Assembly: GCA_028289405.1 (NCBI GenBank)
Contig: JANQPP010000070.1
Location: 1 to 51,879 of the forward strand
Source: Pirellulales bacterium
GTDB lineage: Bacteria > Planctomycetota > Planctomycetia > Pirellulales > JANQPP01
DNA: 51,879 bases
Reading direction: 5' to 3'
The stretch's first letter is position 1, and each line of letters starts with the position of its first letter. Positions 36,827 to 44,402 of the stretch are shown here, in pieces. The notes below the pieces were generated by a model, which was not told where the DNA came from, did not search any database, and saw only the letters and a list, made by a program, of their open reading frames with translations. A program made the translations under genes and the position numbers.

Positions 36827-37699
36827 GTGGCGGCACGGATACTCGACGGAAAACTGCTCGCTCGCGAAATCCAATCGGAGATCCGAGAACAGGCGGAAGC
36901 CTTTAAAGCCGCACATGGCGTTACGCCCACCTTGGGTGTGATTCTGGTGGGCGATGATCCAGCCAGCGGCATCTACGTCAAGCAGAAACGACGAGCCTGT
37001 GAACGCACCAGCCTCGGCAGCCGAATGGTGCGGCTTCCCGCCGACACCGATGGAGCCACTTTGCTCGCGGCGGTCCAAACCTGGAACCAAGACCAAGACG
37101 TTCATGGCATCCTGGTGCAACTTCCTCTGCCCAATCAGGTTGAAACGGCTTCCGTGCTCGATGCGATCTCGCCCGCCAAGGACGTGGATGGTTTTCACCC
37201 GGAAAATATGGGGCGGCTGATGCAGGGCCGGCCCCGGTTTGTCCCGCCCACGCCCGCGGGCGTGTTGCAGATTCTGCGGCGGAATGACCTGGAAACCACG
37301 GGCCAGCGGATCGTGATTTTGGGTCGCAGCGATATCGTGGGCAAACCGCTGGCCGCCCTGCTTCTCCGGAAGGATACCTCCGGGAATGCAACCGTGACTG
37401 TTTGTCATCGCCACACAAAAAATCTGGCGGAGATTACGCGCTCAGCCGATATCCTGGTGGCCGCGATGGGGCAGCCGCGCTATGTGACCACGGAGATGGT
37501 TCGCCCGGGCGCGACGGTGATCGACGTGGGCACGAACCGGACGGAGGCAGGATTGGTCGGGGACGTGGATTTCGAGGCAGTGCGGGAAGTGGCCGGCCAT
37601 CTCACGCCTGTTCCCGGCGGGGTTGGCCCCATGACCGTGACTATGTTGTTGCATAACACCCTTTTGGCCGCTTCCGAACAATTAGGCATCCATACGTAA
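36827..37699 (+). CDS. folD: Bifunctional methylenetetrahydrofolate dehydrogenase/cyclohydrolase
   Basis: 290-aa FolD. It oxidises 5,10-methylene-THF to methenyl-THF and hydrolyses it to 10-formyl-THF. Motifs: VGDDPASGIYVKQKRRACE (the catalytic Lys/Tyr region), KDVDGFHPEN, GRSDIVGKP in the NADP-binding domain, and PVPGGVGPMT near the C-terminus. The start is GTG 36827 with CTGGGGGAG at 36812-36820, correctly spaced. In an organism with H4MPT-type C1 enzymes this is the folate branch. Confidence 0.95.
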   Translation: MAARILDGKLLAREIQSEIREQAEAFKAAHGVTPTLGVILVGDDPASGIYVKQKRRACERTSLGSRMVRLPADTDGATLLAAVQTWNQDQDVHGILVQLPLPNQVETASVLDAISPAKDVDGFHPENMGRLMQGRPRFVPPTPAGVLQILRRNDLETTGQRIVILGRSDIVGKPLAALLLRKDTSGNATVTVCHRHTKNLAEITRSADILVAAMGQPRYVTTEMVRPGATVIDVGTNRTEAGLVGDVDFEAVREVAGHLTPVPGGVGPMTVTMLLHNTLLAASEQLGIHT

Positions 37700-37966
37700 T
37701 CCCGGTATCCATGCCACGTTTCCAGTTGGCCTGGAACGACACTCTGGAACTGGCTACCGGTTCGATCCACCGGCCTCGCGAACTTGTGCGGATATCCTAC
37801 GTGCGCATTTGCCGCTCGCCGCAACCGACTTGGCACCGTGGAACGAGCGTGGCAAAGTCTGGGGAATTCTGTAGAATATCTGTTTCGATTGCGCGCTTTC
37901 GTTTGATCGAGTCAAATCGCGAAAGCATGGCAAGATCGTACCGATCGCAATTGGTGATGGTGTTGC

Positions 37967-38040
37967 GTCCCCGTAGCTCAATTGGATAGAGCGCTGGCCT
38001 CCGGAGCCAGAGGTTAGAGGTTCGAATCCTCTCGGGGATA
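37967..38040 (+). tRNA. tRNA-Arg (anticodon CCG)
   Basis: All arms fold. The acceptor stem runs 37967-37973 with 38033-38039 (first pair G-U). The D-arm is GCTC/GAGC (37976-37979, 37989-37992). The anticodon stem is CTGGC/GCCAG with loop CTCCGGA, and anticodon CCG lies at 38001-38003. The T-arm is AGAGG/CCTCT with loop TTCGAAT, and the variable loop is AGGTT. The discriminator base is A. CCA is not encoded. It reads CGG codons. Confidence 0.97.
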
Positions 38041-38267
38041 TTGGACTTACGTCGACGCTCGGTCGCTTGTCACAGACGGGGCTTCGACATAGTCCTGTGG
38101 AGGCCCGCAAACCACTTCTTCCTCGTCTCCGTGCTTCCTATTCCAAGCATCAATTTCAGGTGTTTCTTTAATTCTGCCTGAATCAAAAGACGAGGAGCAG
38201 GGCACGCGGATCCTGAGCAGTTCAGGCGCAAGACTCTAGACAAACGTAATATAGCCCAAGCGCCTAT

Positions 38268-39089
38268 TTATCTTTCCAAGTATTCCGCCACGATTTCCTG
38301 GGGAATATCGTCCCGTTTGCGGGCAACCAGTGCTACATACTGGATGGGGCTGCCGTCGGTGGCTAAGCGATGGGTATAGGCTCGACGCTCATGAACCACG
38401 AGTAGTTTTTCGCGGATCAGCGACCGGATAAATGATCCGAAACCGGTAGCGGATCGGAGAAACTCGTCTTTGAGATTGAACGCCACCCAGCCGTCGCTGT
38501 CGATCAAATTTAGCGCGGCCACGAAAGCTGCCACGGGAATATCGCCGAAACCGAGGGCCGCCACGCAGCAAAGGCAATTGCAACGTTCATTCCGCAGGCT
38601 TTGCTCGACATCCGTGGGCAGATCCGTCAGATCCGCGACGTGATACGCGTCGTACACGCCGGGACGATCCCGAGTCGCTGCGTCCGCCGCTTCCTGGATG
38701 ATGTCGACACCCACGACATGTTCGACGCCAACCTCGGTAAGCAGTTCACCGACCATGCCATTGCCGGCTCCCAGATCCAAAACGCGCAAGTCGCGAGGCA
38801 GTTGGGACATCTTGGCCAGATGCCATTGCAACAACCCAACTACTTGTCGCGGCGAGTCACACCTCAGCGCTTCATATACCAGGCGTTCATACAGACCCGG
38901 AATGGAAAAGATCCGGTCGTACTCGTGGACGCCGATTTGCTGCCATTCATCGTCCACGCGGACCACGCACCACTCTTCATCTTGGGAAAGGGACATCGAA
39001 TCCGGCGGCAGCGCGATCAGCAGATCTTGAGCCTCCGCGCGTTCGGCCACTTCCACGCCGTGTTTTTCAGTTCGTTCGGTTATAGACAT
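38268..39089 (-). CDS. Class I SAM-dependent methyltransferase
   Basis: 273 aa from ATG 39089 (GGAG about six bases upstream). The Rossmann-like fold is shown by motif I VLDLGAGNGMVGELL and following VVGVDIIQEAADAA, later by NLIDSDGWVAFNLKDEF. A non-typical N-terminal 90 residues (acidic, then SIPGLYERLVYEALRC) precede the core. A Cys-rich stretch, RNERCNCLCCVAALGFGD, sits where motif IV is expected; three closely spaced cysteines are unusual. The substrate is unknown. It starts 17 bp downstream of the MarR gene and is surely co-transcribed with it. Confidence 0.85.
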   Translation of the reverse strand: MSITERTEKHGVEVAERAEAQDLLIALPPDSMSLSQDEEWCVVRVDDEWQQIGVHEYDRIFSIPGLYERLVYEALRCDSPRQVVGLLQWHLAKMSQLPRDLRVLDLGAGNGMVGELLTEVGVEHVVGVDIIQEAADAATRDRPGVYDAYHVADLTDLPTDVEQSLRNERCNCLCCVAALGFGDIPVAAFVAALNLIDSDGWVAFNLKDEFLRSATGFGSFIRSLIREKLLVVHERRAYTHRLATDGSPIQYVALVARKRDDIPQEIVAEYLER

Positions 39090-39106
39090 GAAAGCTCCGT
39101 GCGGAC

Positions 39107-39652
39107 TTATGGTTCCTGAAATTGTTCGGAAGGCCGTTCCACATTTCTGGGGTCGTCTTCCAATTCCGAAAAGTTCGACAGTACTGGTGAGGCATCCAAA
39201 CCCGTGGCATCCATCATGTCCGCGAGACGGCTTAATGTCGCCAGGAGCATATGACGTTCCCATTCTCGCAAATCGGCGAGCCGTTGCCGGAACGTGTCCT
39301 GGAGCAACGACGGGGATTCCGCCACGAGTTGCTTGCCTTCGAACGTCGCGGCGACGACGGTGCTCCGCCGATCACCACCGCTGCGCTGACGCGTCACCAA
39401 GTCGCGCGACTCAAGACGATCCAAAATACCGGTCAACGTCGGCCGGCTCACGTGGATCGCTTTCGCCAGTAATGCCGGACTCGTATGCTCCAACCGGACT
39501 ACTTCCCGTAACGCCATAAGCTGAGGTGCCGTTAGACCGTAAGACTGAAACAACGTACGAGAATGAAGGTCCACGGCACGAATAATCTTGCGAATCGCCG
39601 CCACGATCCGCTCTTCCTCACCATAAACGGGCTGACGTTCACCAGTATTCAT
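39107..39652 (-). CDS. MarR-family transcriptional regulator
   Basis: 181 aa with a winged helix-turn-helix (AL-LAKAIHVSRPTLTGILDRLES, RQRSGGDRRSTVV for the wing) flanked by N- and C-terminal helices for dimerisation. MarR proteins typically repress nearby genes and respond to phenolic or oxidising ligands. ATG 39652 has a weak Shine-Dalgarno but follows a promoter-like region with a palindrome (39666-39679). It heads a two-gene operon with the methyltransferase, so the methyltransferase may modify or detoxify the compound sensed (inference). Confidence 0.88.
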   Translation of the reverse strand: MNTGERQPVYGEEERIVAAIRKIIRAVDLHSRTLFQSYGLTAPQLMALREVVRLEHTSPALLAKAIHVSRPTLTGILDRLESRDLVTRQRSGGDRRSTVVAATFEGKQLVAESPSLLQDTFRQRLADLREWERHMLLATLSRLADMMDATGLDASPVLSNFSELEDDPRNVERPSEQFQEP

Positions 39653-39665
39653 AACGGTCTTGATT

Positions 39666-39691
39666 GTTTGTATACGAACCAGTTCTGTCAA
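39666..39691 (-). promoter_or_regulatory. marR promoter with overlapping palindrome
   Basis: On the minus strand a TTGACA (39686-39691) precedes the marR start by 34 bp. Between it and the gene lies the near-perfect palindrome GTTyGTATACrAAC (39666-39679, one mismatched pair). Placing an operator within the core promoter is typical of MarR autoregulation. The -10 (AACAAT) is poor. Confidence 0.5.
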
Positions 39692-39753
39692 TGGAGCCGA
39701 ACTTTGGCACCGCTTTTTCCAGGGCCATTTTCGGGCGTGATCCAAGAAACCGC

Positions 39754-39768
39754 AAGAAACAGTTTCTT
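39754..39768. promoter_or_regulatory. 15-bp palindrome AAGAAAC-A-GTTTCTT
   Basis: A perfect inverted repeat with 7-bp arms and one central base, 100 bp upstream of the marR start and 34 bp downstream of the stop of the DUF2071 gene on the same strand. It could be a second regulator site or the hairpin of a weak terminator; there is no flanking T-run. Confidence 0.4.
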
Positions 39769-39801
39769 AACAAAGCAATTTTGTATGTCCGAAGAGCCGG
39801 A

Positions 39802-40536
39802 TCAGTTTGCCAGCCTTTGGCCCGGATAAACGGCGATGGCAGAGCCTTCGGCGAGAAACACGGATGAGGGGGCTGCATTGAGAACCGGCACGAAGGCTGT
39901 GCCGTAGAGCCGCGCCGTGTCCACTTCCAAAGCCTCCACGCCCGCCCTGCAAACTTTCCAGGGCGGATGCTCGACCTGGTACTCCACCGTGCCGCCGCTC
40001 CGCTGACGGCAATATCCCCAGTAATGTTCGGTGATGAAGGCTTCCTCGGAATCGGGATCCAGAGGAGCGAATTCGCCCTCCGTGTGGATGGCGATTTGGT
40101 TTTCCTGGCCGCCGCTCGTCCAGCCGTAGCGGACGCGATGGCCGTCGTGGGAGCCGTCTTCCCATGGCTCGATAAGATGGTTCATCTTCACGGCCTGATA
40201 ATTCTCGCCGTACCAGGCGCGGGCCACGAAGGCGATGGCCCAACGCGGCACCAATTCCTTGATGAACACCACCCCCCGCCGCCAGCCGTCTTCCGCTTCC
40301 CGGCGGACGTAAAACCGTAAGTTGACCTCCTCGAAGTCACGGTGGAAGGGGATTGGCACGCCCCTTACGCGGGTCCGGAGGAATAGGAAGCCCACCAGAC
40401 TGACCAAACAGCGGCCTTGCCACAGATCCAGTTCCGTCCTCTTTGGAACATGCGGGCGCAAAATCTCAGGATCGGCCTCGAAGTTCAACATGGCCAGATG
40501 GCGCCATTCGGCAGTGAGAAAAGGTTTAGGCGGCAT
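39802..40536 (-). CDS. DUF2071 (YqjF-like) protein
   Basis: 244 aa of the DUF2071/YqjF family, related to acetoacetate-decarboxylase-fold proteins. Marks: FLTAEWRHLAMLNFEADPEIL, PKRTELDLWQGRCLVSLVGFLF, HRDFEEVNLRFYVRRE, and ERYW-like EHYWGYC. Biochemical function is not known. ATG 40536 is preceded by AAGGAGA. It is divergent from the arsR gene, so the ArsR operator (40647-40666) could also affect it. Confidence 0.85.
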   Translation of the reverse strand: MPPKPFLTAEWRHLAMLNFEADPEILRPHVPKRTELDLWQGRCLVSLVGFLFLRTRVRGVPIPFHRDFEEVNLRFYVRREAEDGWRRGVVFIKELVPRWAIAFVARAWYGENYQAVKMNHLIEPWEDGSHDGHRVRYGWTSGGQENQIAIHTEGEFAPLDPDSEEAFITEHYWGYCRQRSGGTVEYQVEHPPWKVCRAGVEALEVDTARLYGTAFVPVLNAAPSSVFLAEGSAIAVYPGQRLAN

Positions 40537-40641
40537 TAAAAGGTTCTCCTTGGAGGAGCTTGATGGTGCAAGCTCGCGTGAAACCGAGAGAGTGGCGATG
40601 TGCTTTCCGGAGAATTGTAGGGTGAGCAGACAAAAGTTGCA

Positions 40642-40670
40642 TTGACATATCGTGATATGACGATATATTT
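40642..40670 (+). promoter_or_regulatory. arsR promoter with ArsR operator in its spacer
   Basis: TTGACA (40642-40647), a 16-base spacer and TATATT (40664-40669) make a near-consensus sigma-70 promoter. The inverted repeat ATATCGT-N6-ACGATAT (40647-40666) fills its spacer. A repressor bound here would block polymerase, so negative autoregulation is expected. A matching site lies before the rhodanese gene. Confidence 0.75.
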
Positions 40671-40686
40671 GAATGGAGAGTGAAGC

Positions 40687-40998
40687 ATGAGCAAAAAGGC
40701 CAAGACAACTTCCGAATTATTGGATCTGGAAACGCTGGCGCAGGCGGCGGAATGCCTCCGCGTGGTGGCGCATCCGCACCGGTTGCGGATGATCCAGTTG
40801 CTGTTGCGGGGACGTTTCACGGTGGGGGAACTCGCCGAGGAGTGCGGCATCGCCAGCCACATGGCTTCGGAACATTTGCGGTTAATGCAGATGTGCGGCC
40901 TGCTCGCCAGCGAAAAGGAAGGGCGGAGGACGTATTACCAGATCGCCGAACCGCATTTGGCCGATATCATGGCCTGCATTGAAAGCCGGTTTGGCTAA
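40687..40998 (+). CDS. ArsR/SmtB-family repressor, probable sulfur-responsive type
   Basis: 103-aa winged-helix repressor. The helix-turn-helix reads FTVGELAEECGIASHMASEHLRLM and the wing EKEGRRTYYQI. Four cysteines (23, 53, 70, 97) include Cys23 in the first helix and Cys97 in the last, which could approach each other in the dimer. SqrR/BigR-type persulfide sensors also use a cysteine pair, though their first cysteine is at a different place, so sensing chemistry is inferred. ATG 40687 has GGAGA upstream. It begins the reactive-sulfur operon and has two matching operators (40647 and 41014). Confidence 0.85.
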   Translation: MSKKAKTTSELLDLETLAQAAECLRVVAHPHRLRMIQLLLRGRFTVGELAEECGIASHMASEHLRLMQMCGLLASEKEGRRTYYQIAEPHLADIMACIESRFG

Positions 40999-41013
40999 AA
41001 TTTTTTAGAAAAC

Positions 41014-41033
41014 ATATCGTAATGTAACGATTA
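41014..41033 (+). promoter_or_regulatory. Second ArsR-type operator before the rhodanese gene
   Basis: ATATCGT-AATGTA-ACGATTA at 41014-41033 repeats the upstream operator with 5 of 7 bases conserved on the right arm and an identical left arm, with the same 6-base centre. It lies between the arsR stop (40998) and ATG 41057, indicating separate control of the downstream genes. Confidence 0.7.
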
Positions 41034-41056
41034 ATCGATTGTTTGGGAGAAAAAAC

Positions 41057-41617
41057 ATGACCACGAATATACTCGAACACATTTCCGCGCGAGAATTGCA
41101 CGATCGGCAGCAACAGGGGCTGAAAGGCGACTTGATCGACGTGCGGTCGCCCGTGGAGTTTCGCGAAATTCACGCGGCTCCTGCCCGAAATGTCCCCTTG
41201 GATAAGTTGCGGCCAGAGGAATTTGTTCCGGGCACGTCGCAAGAAACTCCACTCATTTATGTGATATGCCGCACGGGAAGTCGCGCCGCCAAAGCGGCGG
41301 AGAAACTCGTGGCGGCGGGCAACGCGAACGTGCGGGTCGTCGAAGGAGGCACCATGGCTTGGGAGCAGGCAGGGCTGCCGGTCGTGCGCGGCAAGAAGTC
41401 CATTTCCCTGGAACGACAAGTGCGGATCGCAGCCGGCTCGCTCGTGGTGCTGGGCGTGCTCTTGGCCTGGCTAGTGCATCCCGCTTGGATGCTCCTCTCG
41501 GCATTTGTCGGCACGGGTCTGGTCTTCGCGGGGGTGACCGACACCTGCGGCATGGGCCTGCTGCTGGCACGAATGCCGTGGAATAAGGTGGAGGGCGGAG
41601 CATGTGGTACCTCCTAG
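41057..41617 (+). CDS. Membrane rhodanese (sulfurtransferase plus DUF2892/YgaP membrane domain)
   Basis: 186 aa. Residues 8-108 are a rhodanese domain with LIDVRSPVEFREIHAAPA and the persulfide-forming Cys71 in CRTGSRA. Residues 120-170 are two transmembrane helices (AAGSLVVLGVLLAWLV, LLSAFVGTGLVFAG), the YgaP layout. Cys164 in TDTCGMG lies after the second helix. The protein likely passes sulfane sulfur at the membrane. ATG 41057 follows GGGAGA; a TTG at 41039 is unlikely. It overlaps the TauE/SafE gene by 16 bases. Confidence 0.9.
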   Translation: MTTNILEHISARELHDRQQQGLKGDLIDVRSPVEFREIHAAPARNVPLDKLRPEEFVPGTSQETPLIYVICRTGSRAAKAAEKLVAAGNANVRVVEGGTMAWEQAGLPVVRGKKSISLERQVRIAAGSLVVLGVLLAWLVHPAWMLLSAFVGTGLVFAGVTDTCGMGLLLARMPWNKVEGGACGTS

Positions 41618-42387
41618 CAAGCCTCGCGGGAGGAGCGGTCGGCTTCATGCTCGGCCTGACGGGCGGAGGGGGTTCTCTGGTGGCTGTCCCGCTGTTGGTC
41701 TACGGCTTGGGCCTGGTGCCTCAGGATGCGGTCGCCTTTTCCCTGCTGGCCGTGGGGACGACCGCCGCCGTCGGCATGCTCGGGCGGAGCCGCGCGGGCG
41801 AAGTTTGCTGGAAATCGGGGCTCACGTTCGCGCTAGCCGGCATGTGGGGCGCGCCCGGTGGGGTATGGCTGGCACATCTCCTCTCCGCCAAGGTCTTGCT
41901 CGTGGTCTATGCCGGATTGATGGTCGCCGTCGCGGCACGGATTGGGCTCCGGGCCGCCCACGAAGTAACCGGCGCGGATCCCAGTCTCCTTGCGGGGGGC
42001 GCCAATACACTTGCCAGCCAACCGTGGCCCGTGGCGAGGCTCGCGCTGCTGGGGTTGGGCACGGGCGTGCTGTCGGGATTGTTCGGCGTGGGAGGCGGGG
42101 TGATTATCGTGCCCGCCTTGGTCTTGGTGGCTGGGCTGCCGATTCGCCAGGCCATCGGCACGTCGTTGCTGGTGATCGCGCTGGTCAGTCTTTCCGGCGT
42201 GACGGCCCACCTCATCGCCGGCGACAGCTTGCACTGGCGACTATTGGCGTGGTTCACGCTCGGCGGCGTGCTGGGGATGCAGGGGGGGACCCAACTTGGC
42301 AGGTACTTGAGCGGTCCCACGCTGCAAAAAACCTTCGCGGTACTGATTTTGACCGTGGCCGGATTCATGTTGTTACGTGAGTTGTAA
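41602..42387 (+). CDS. TauE/SafE-family permease, putative sulfite/sulfonate exporter
   Basis: 261-aa membrane protein with about eight hydrophobic helices and two repeats typical of the family (GFMLGLTGGGGSLVAVPLLVY and GVLSGLFGVGGGVIIVPALVL). These Gly-rich loops are characteristic of TauE/SafE transporters, several of which move sulfite or other sulfur compounds. Placement between rhodanese genes under an ArsR repressor supports export of a sulfur oxyanion or persulfide product. ATG 41602 has GGAGG upstream. Confidence 0.9.
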   Translation: MWYLLASLAGGAVGFMLGLTGGGGSLVAVPLLVYGLGLVPQDAVAFSLLAVGTTAAVGMLGRSRAGEVCWKSGLTFALAGMWGAPGGVWLAHLLSAKVLLVVYAGLMVAVAARIGLRAAHEVTGADPSLLAGGANTLASQPWPVARLALLGLGTGVLSGLFGVGGGVIIVPALVLVAGLPIRQAIGTSLLVIALVSLSGVTAHLIAGDSLHWRLLAWFTLGGVLGMQGGTQLGRYLSGPTLQKTFAVLILTVAGFMLLREL

Positions 42388-42426
42388 ACGAAGAATACCT
42401 GCTGGAGTGCAAGAGAAGGAGAATCG

Positions 42427-42703
42427 ATGTACTTTTGCCAACATTTCACGCCGGGACTGGCCATCCACACCTATCTCGTCGCGGGCGAGCGGACCAAGGA
42501 AGTGCCGCGCGATCAATCGGTGGTGATCGTATGCGGTTCCGGTTACCGGGGCGAGCATCGCCTCTTTTTTGAGTCATTCCGGATTCGAGGACGTGGCCAA
42601 CGTGCTGGGAGGGATGTCCACCTGGAAAAAACGCTGGCTTGCCCGTGGAAGGCTAGCCGCTTCATGTCTCGACGGTTTTTCACTGAAACGAAAGGATGTG
42701 TGA
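42427..42703 (+). pseudogene. Remnant of a metallo-beta-lactamase/rhodanese (persulfide dioxygenase-type) gene
   Basis: Starts with a good ribosome-binding site (AAGGAG) and an MBL-fold N-terminus (MYFCQHFTPGLAIHTYLVAG). It jumps at about 42500 straight to the end of a rhodanese domain (VPRDQSVVIVCGSGYR). The whole metal-binding core (HxHxDH) and most of the rhodanese are missing. At the GGGG run 42548-42551 one extra G shifts the frame; dropping it restores ASIASFLSHSGFEDVANVL and GGMSTWKK. This frame stops at TGA 42701-42703, one base before the next ATG, the usual operon junction. Intact relatives oxidise persulfide to sulfite (ETHE1/CstB type). Confidence 0.8.
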
Positions 42704-42704
42704 G

Positions 42705-44348
42705 ATGAAACTTGTCATCGTGGGAGGGGTGGCCGGGGGCGCTTCCGCCGCGGCTCGCGCCCGGCGCCTGTCCGAGGATTGTGAGATCGTGATGTTCGAA
42801 CGCGGAGCCGATCCATCGTTCGCCAATTGCGGCATGCCGTATTACGTCGGAGGGAAGATTGATGGGCGTCAGAAGTTACTCGTCACGTCGCGGGAACGGC
42901 TCAAGTCACGCTATCGCGTGGATGTCCGCACGCATTCACGCGTGGAGCGAATTGACCGTGAGAAGAAGGTCGTACACGTTCACGACACGCGGCGAGACCG
43001 CCAGTACGAAGAACCGTACGACAAGCTGATCTTGGCTACCGGCGCGTCCCCTTTGCGGCCACCGCTGGAGGGAATCGACCTGCCCGGAATCCACACGCTC
43101 CGCGACCTGCGTGACGCAGATCAATTGCACACCGCGGCGACGAGGGGGGCAAAGTCCGCCGTGATCGTGGGAGCTGGATTCATCGGCATGGAAATGGCGG
43201 AAAACCTCCAAAGACGTGGGCTGGAAGTGACCGTCGTGGAATTGACCGACCAAATCCTGCCACCATGGGACCGGGAGATGACCACTGACGTCGCGCGGTA
43301 CGCGCGGTCCCAGGGGATCCGCCTGCATCTCGGGGATGCCGCGGCGCGTTTTCGGCAAAGCGACGGCCAACTGTTCGTGGAACTGCGATCCGGCGATGTA
43401 TTGAAGGCGGGTTTCGTCGTGCTCTGTATCGGCGTAAAGCCTGAAAGCCAGCTCGCGGTGGAGGCGGGAATCGAGTGCGGAGTACGCGGAGGCGTTCGCA
43501 CCAACGCCGCGATGCAAACATCCGATCTTGACATCTACGCCGTGGGAGATGTGGCGGAAGTGTCCGATGTCGTCAGCGGCCAACCGACGCAGGTTCCTCT
43601 GGCAGGCCCCGCCAATCGCCAGGGACGCCTCGCGGCAGACCACATCTTCGGCCGAGCAGTCGGTTATCGCGGCACGCAAGGCACCGCCATTGTTGGCATC
43701 TTCGAGCGGACCGTGGCCATGACGGGCCTCAGCGAGAAGTTGCTGCTGCGGCTGGGCATCCCTTGCCAAAAGATCTACATTCACGCCGGACATCATGCCG
43801 GTTACTACCCGGGCGCGGAACGTCTTACGCTCAAACTGCTGTTTTCGCCAGAGGACGGCAAGATCCTGGGCGCGCAAGCTTCGGGAGGTGCCGGCGTGGA
43901 CAAACGGATCGATGTGCTGGCCATGGCTATCCAGGCGGGGATGACGGTCTACGATCTGGAGGAGGCCGAACTCTGCTATGCACCGCAATTTGGCGCGGCC
44001 AAGGATCCCGTGAACATGGCCGGCTTCGTTGCCGCTGGCGTGCTCCGGGGAGACCAGCCCGTGATCCACGTGCCCGAATTGGAAACGCTCACCAGCACCG
44101 GCGCCGTGCTGCTGGACGTCCGCACGCTAGACGAGTTCGAAGCGGGCTACATTCCGAGTGCCAGGCACGTACCGCTCGACGACCTGCGGACCCGCCTCGG
44201 CGAGTTACCCGCGGGGGAACGCATCATCCCCTACTGCCAGGTCGGGCAGCGAGGCTACATGGCCACGAGAATCCTGTTGCAGCAGGGATTCGAAGCGGCG
44301 AACCTCAGTGGAGGTTTTACGACCTGGCGGCAGTTCCATGATGCTTAA
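42705..44348 (+). CDS. CoA-disulfide reductase / rhodanese fusion (FAD-dependent pyridine nucleotide-disulfide oxidoreductase)
   Basis: 547 aa. Residues 1-440 are a FAD/NAD(P)H flavoprotein with the N-terminal GGVAGGASAA motif, active Cys42 in SFANCGMPYY (the CoA-disulfide-reductase/Npsr cysteine), an NAD site VIVGAGFIGMEMAE and a C-terminal dimer domain. Residues about 455-547 are a rhodanese with Cys511 in PYCQVGQRG and GGFTTWR. Members reduce CoA persulfide or polysulfide using NAD(P)H. ATG 42705 follows AAAGGA; ATG 42696 is also in frame. It is the last gene of the ArsR-controlled operon. Confidence 0.92.
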   Translation: MKLVIVGGVAGGASAAARARRLSEDCEIVMFERGADPSFANCGMPYYVGGKIDGRQKLLVTSRERLKSRYRVDVRTHSRVERIDREKKVVHVHDTRRDRQYEEPYDKLILATGASPLRPPLEGIDLPGIHTLRDLRDADQLHTAATRGAKSAVIVGAGFIGMEMAENLQRRGLEVTVVELTDQILPPWDREMTTDVARYARSQGIRLHLGDAAARFRQSDGQLFVELRSGDVLKAGFVVLCIGVKPESQLAVEAGIECGVRGGVRTNAAMQTSDLDIYAVGDVAEVSDVVSGQPTQVPLAGPANRQGRLAADHIFGRAVGYRGTQGTAIVGIFERTVAMTGLSEKLLLRLGIPCQKIYIHAGHHAGYYPGAERLTLKLLFSPEDGKILGAQASGGAGVDKRIDVLAMAIQAGMTVYDLEEAELCYAPQFGAAKDPVNMAGFVAAGVLRGDQPVIHVPELETLTSTGAVLLDVRTLDEFEAGYIPSARHVPLDDLRTRLGELPAGERIIPYCQVGQRGYMATRILLQQGFEAANLSGGFTTWRQFHDA

Positions 44349-44385
44349 ACTTAGGATCGCGAGGACCAGAAAAAGTTTCAAGCGG

Positions 44386-44402
44386 CCGGCTTGGGGAGCC
44401 GG
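44386..44402 (-). terminator. Hairpin downstream of the sulfatase gene
   Basis: CCGGCT-TGGGG-AGCCGG (44386-44402) lies directly at the stop of the leftward sulfatase gene. Reading leftward a run of five T (AACTTTTTC) follows about 14 bases later. It is a plausible intrinsic terminator, though with a gap before the T-run. It also separates the sulfatase gene from the convergent sulfur operon. Confidence 0.5.

Noticed and set aside
37700..38267. Possible integration site at the tRNA-Arg gene
   Set aside because: No integrase, no duplicated tRNA end and no compositional change beside the tRNA.
41604..42380. Long second open frame inside the TauE/SafE gene
   Set aside because: Same-strand shadow in another frame, Arg/Gly-rich; the permease frame has clear transmembrane helices and a ribosome-binding site.
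42936..44069. 377-codon open frame antisense to the CoA-disulfide reductase
   Set aside because: His/Gln/Arg-rich antisense reading typical of GC-rich genes.
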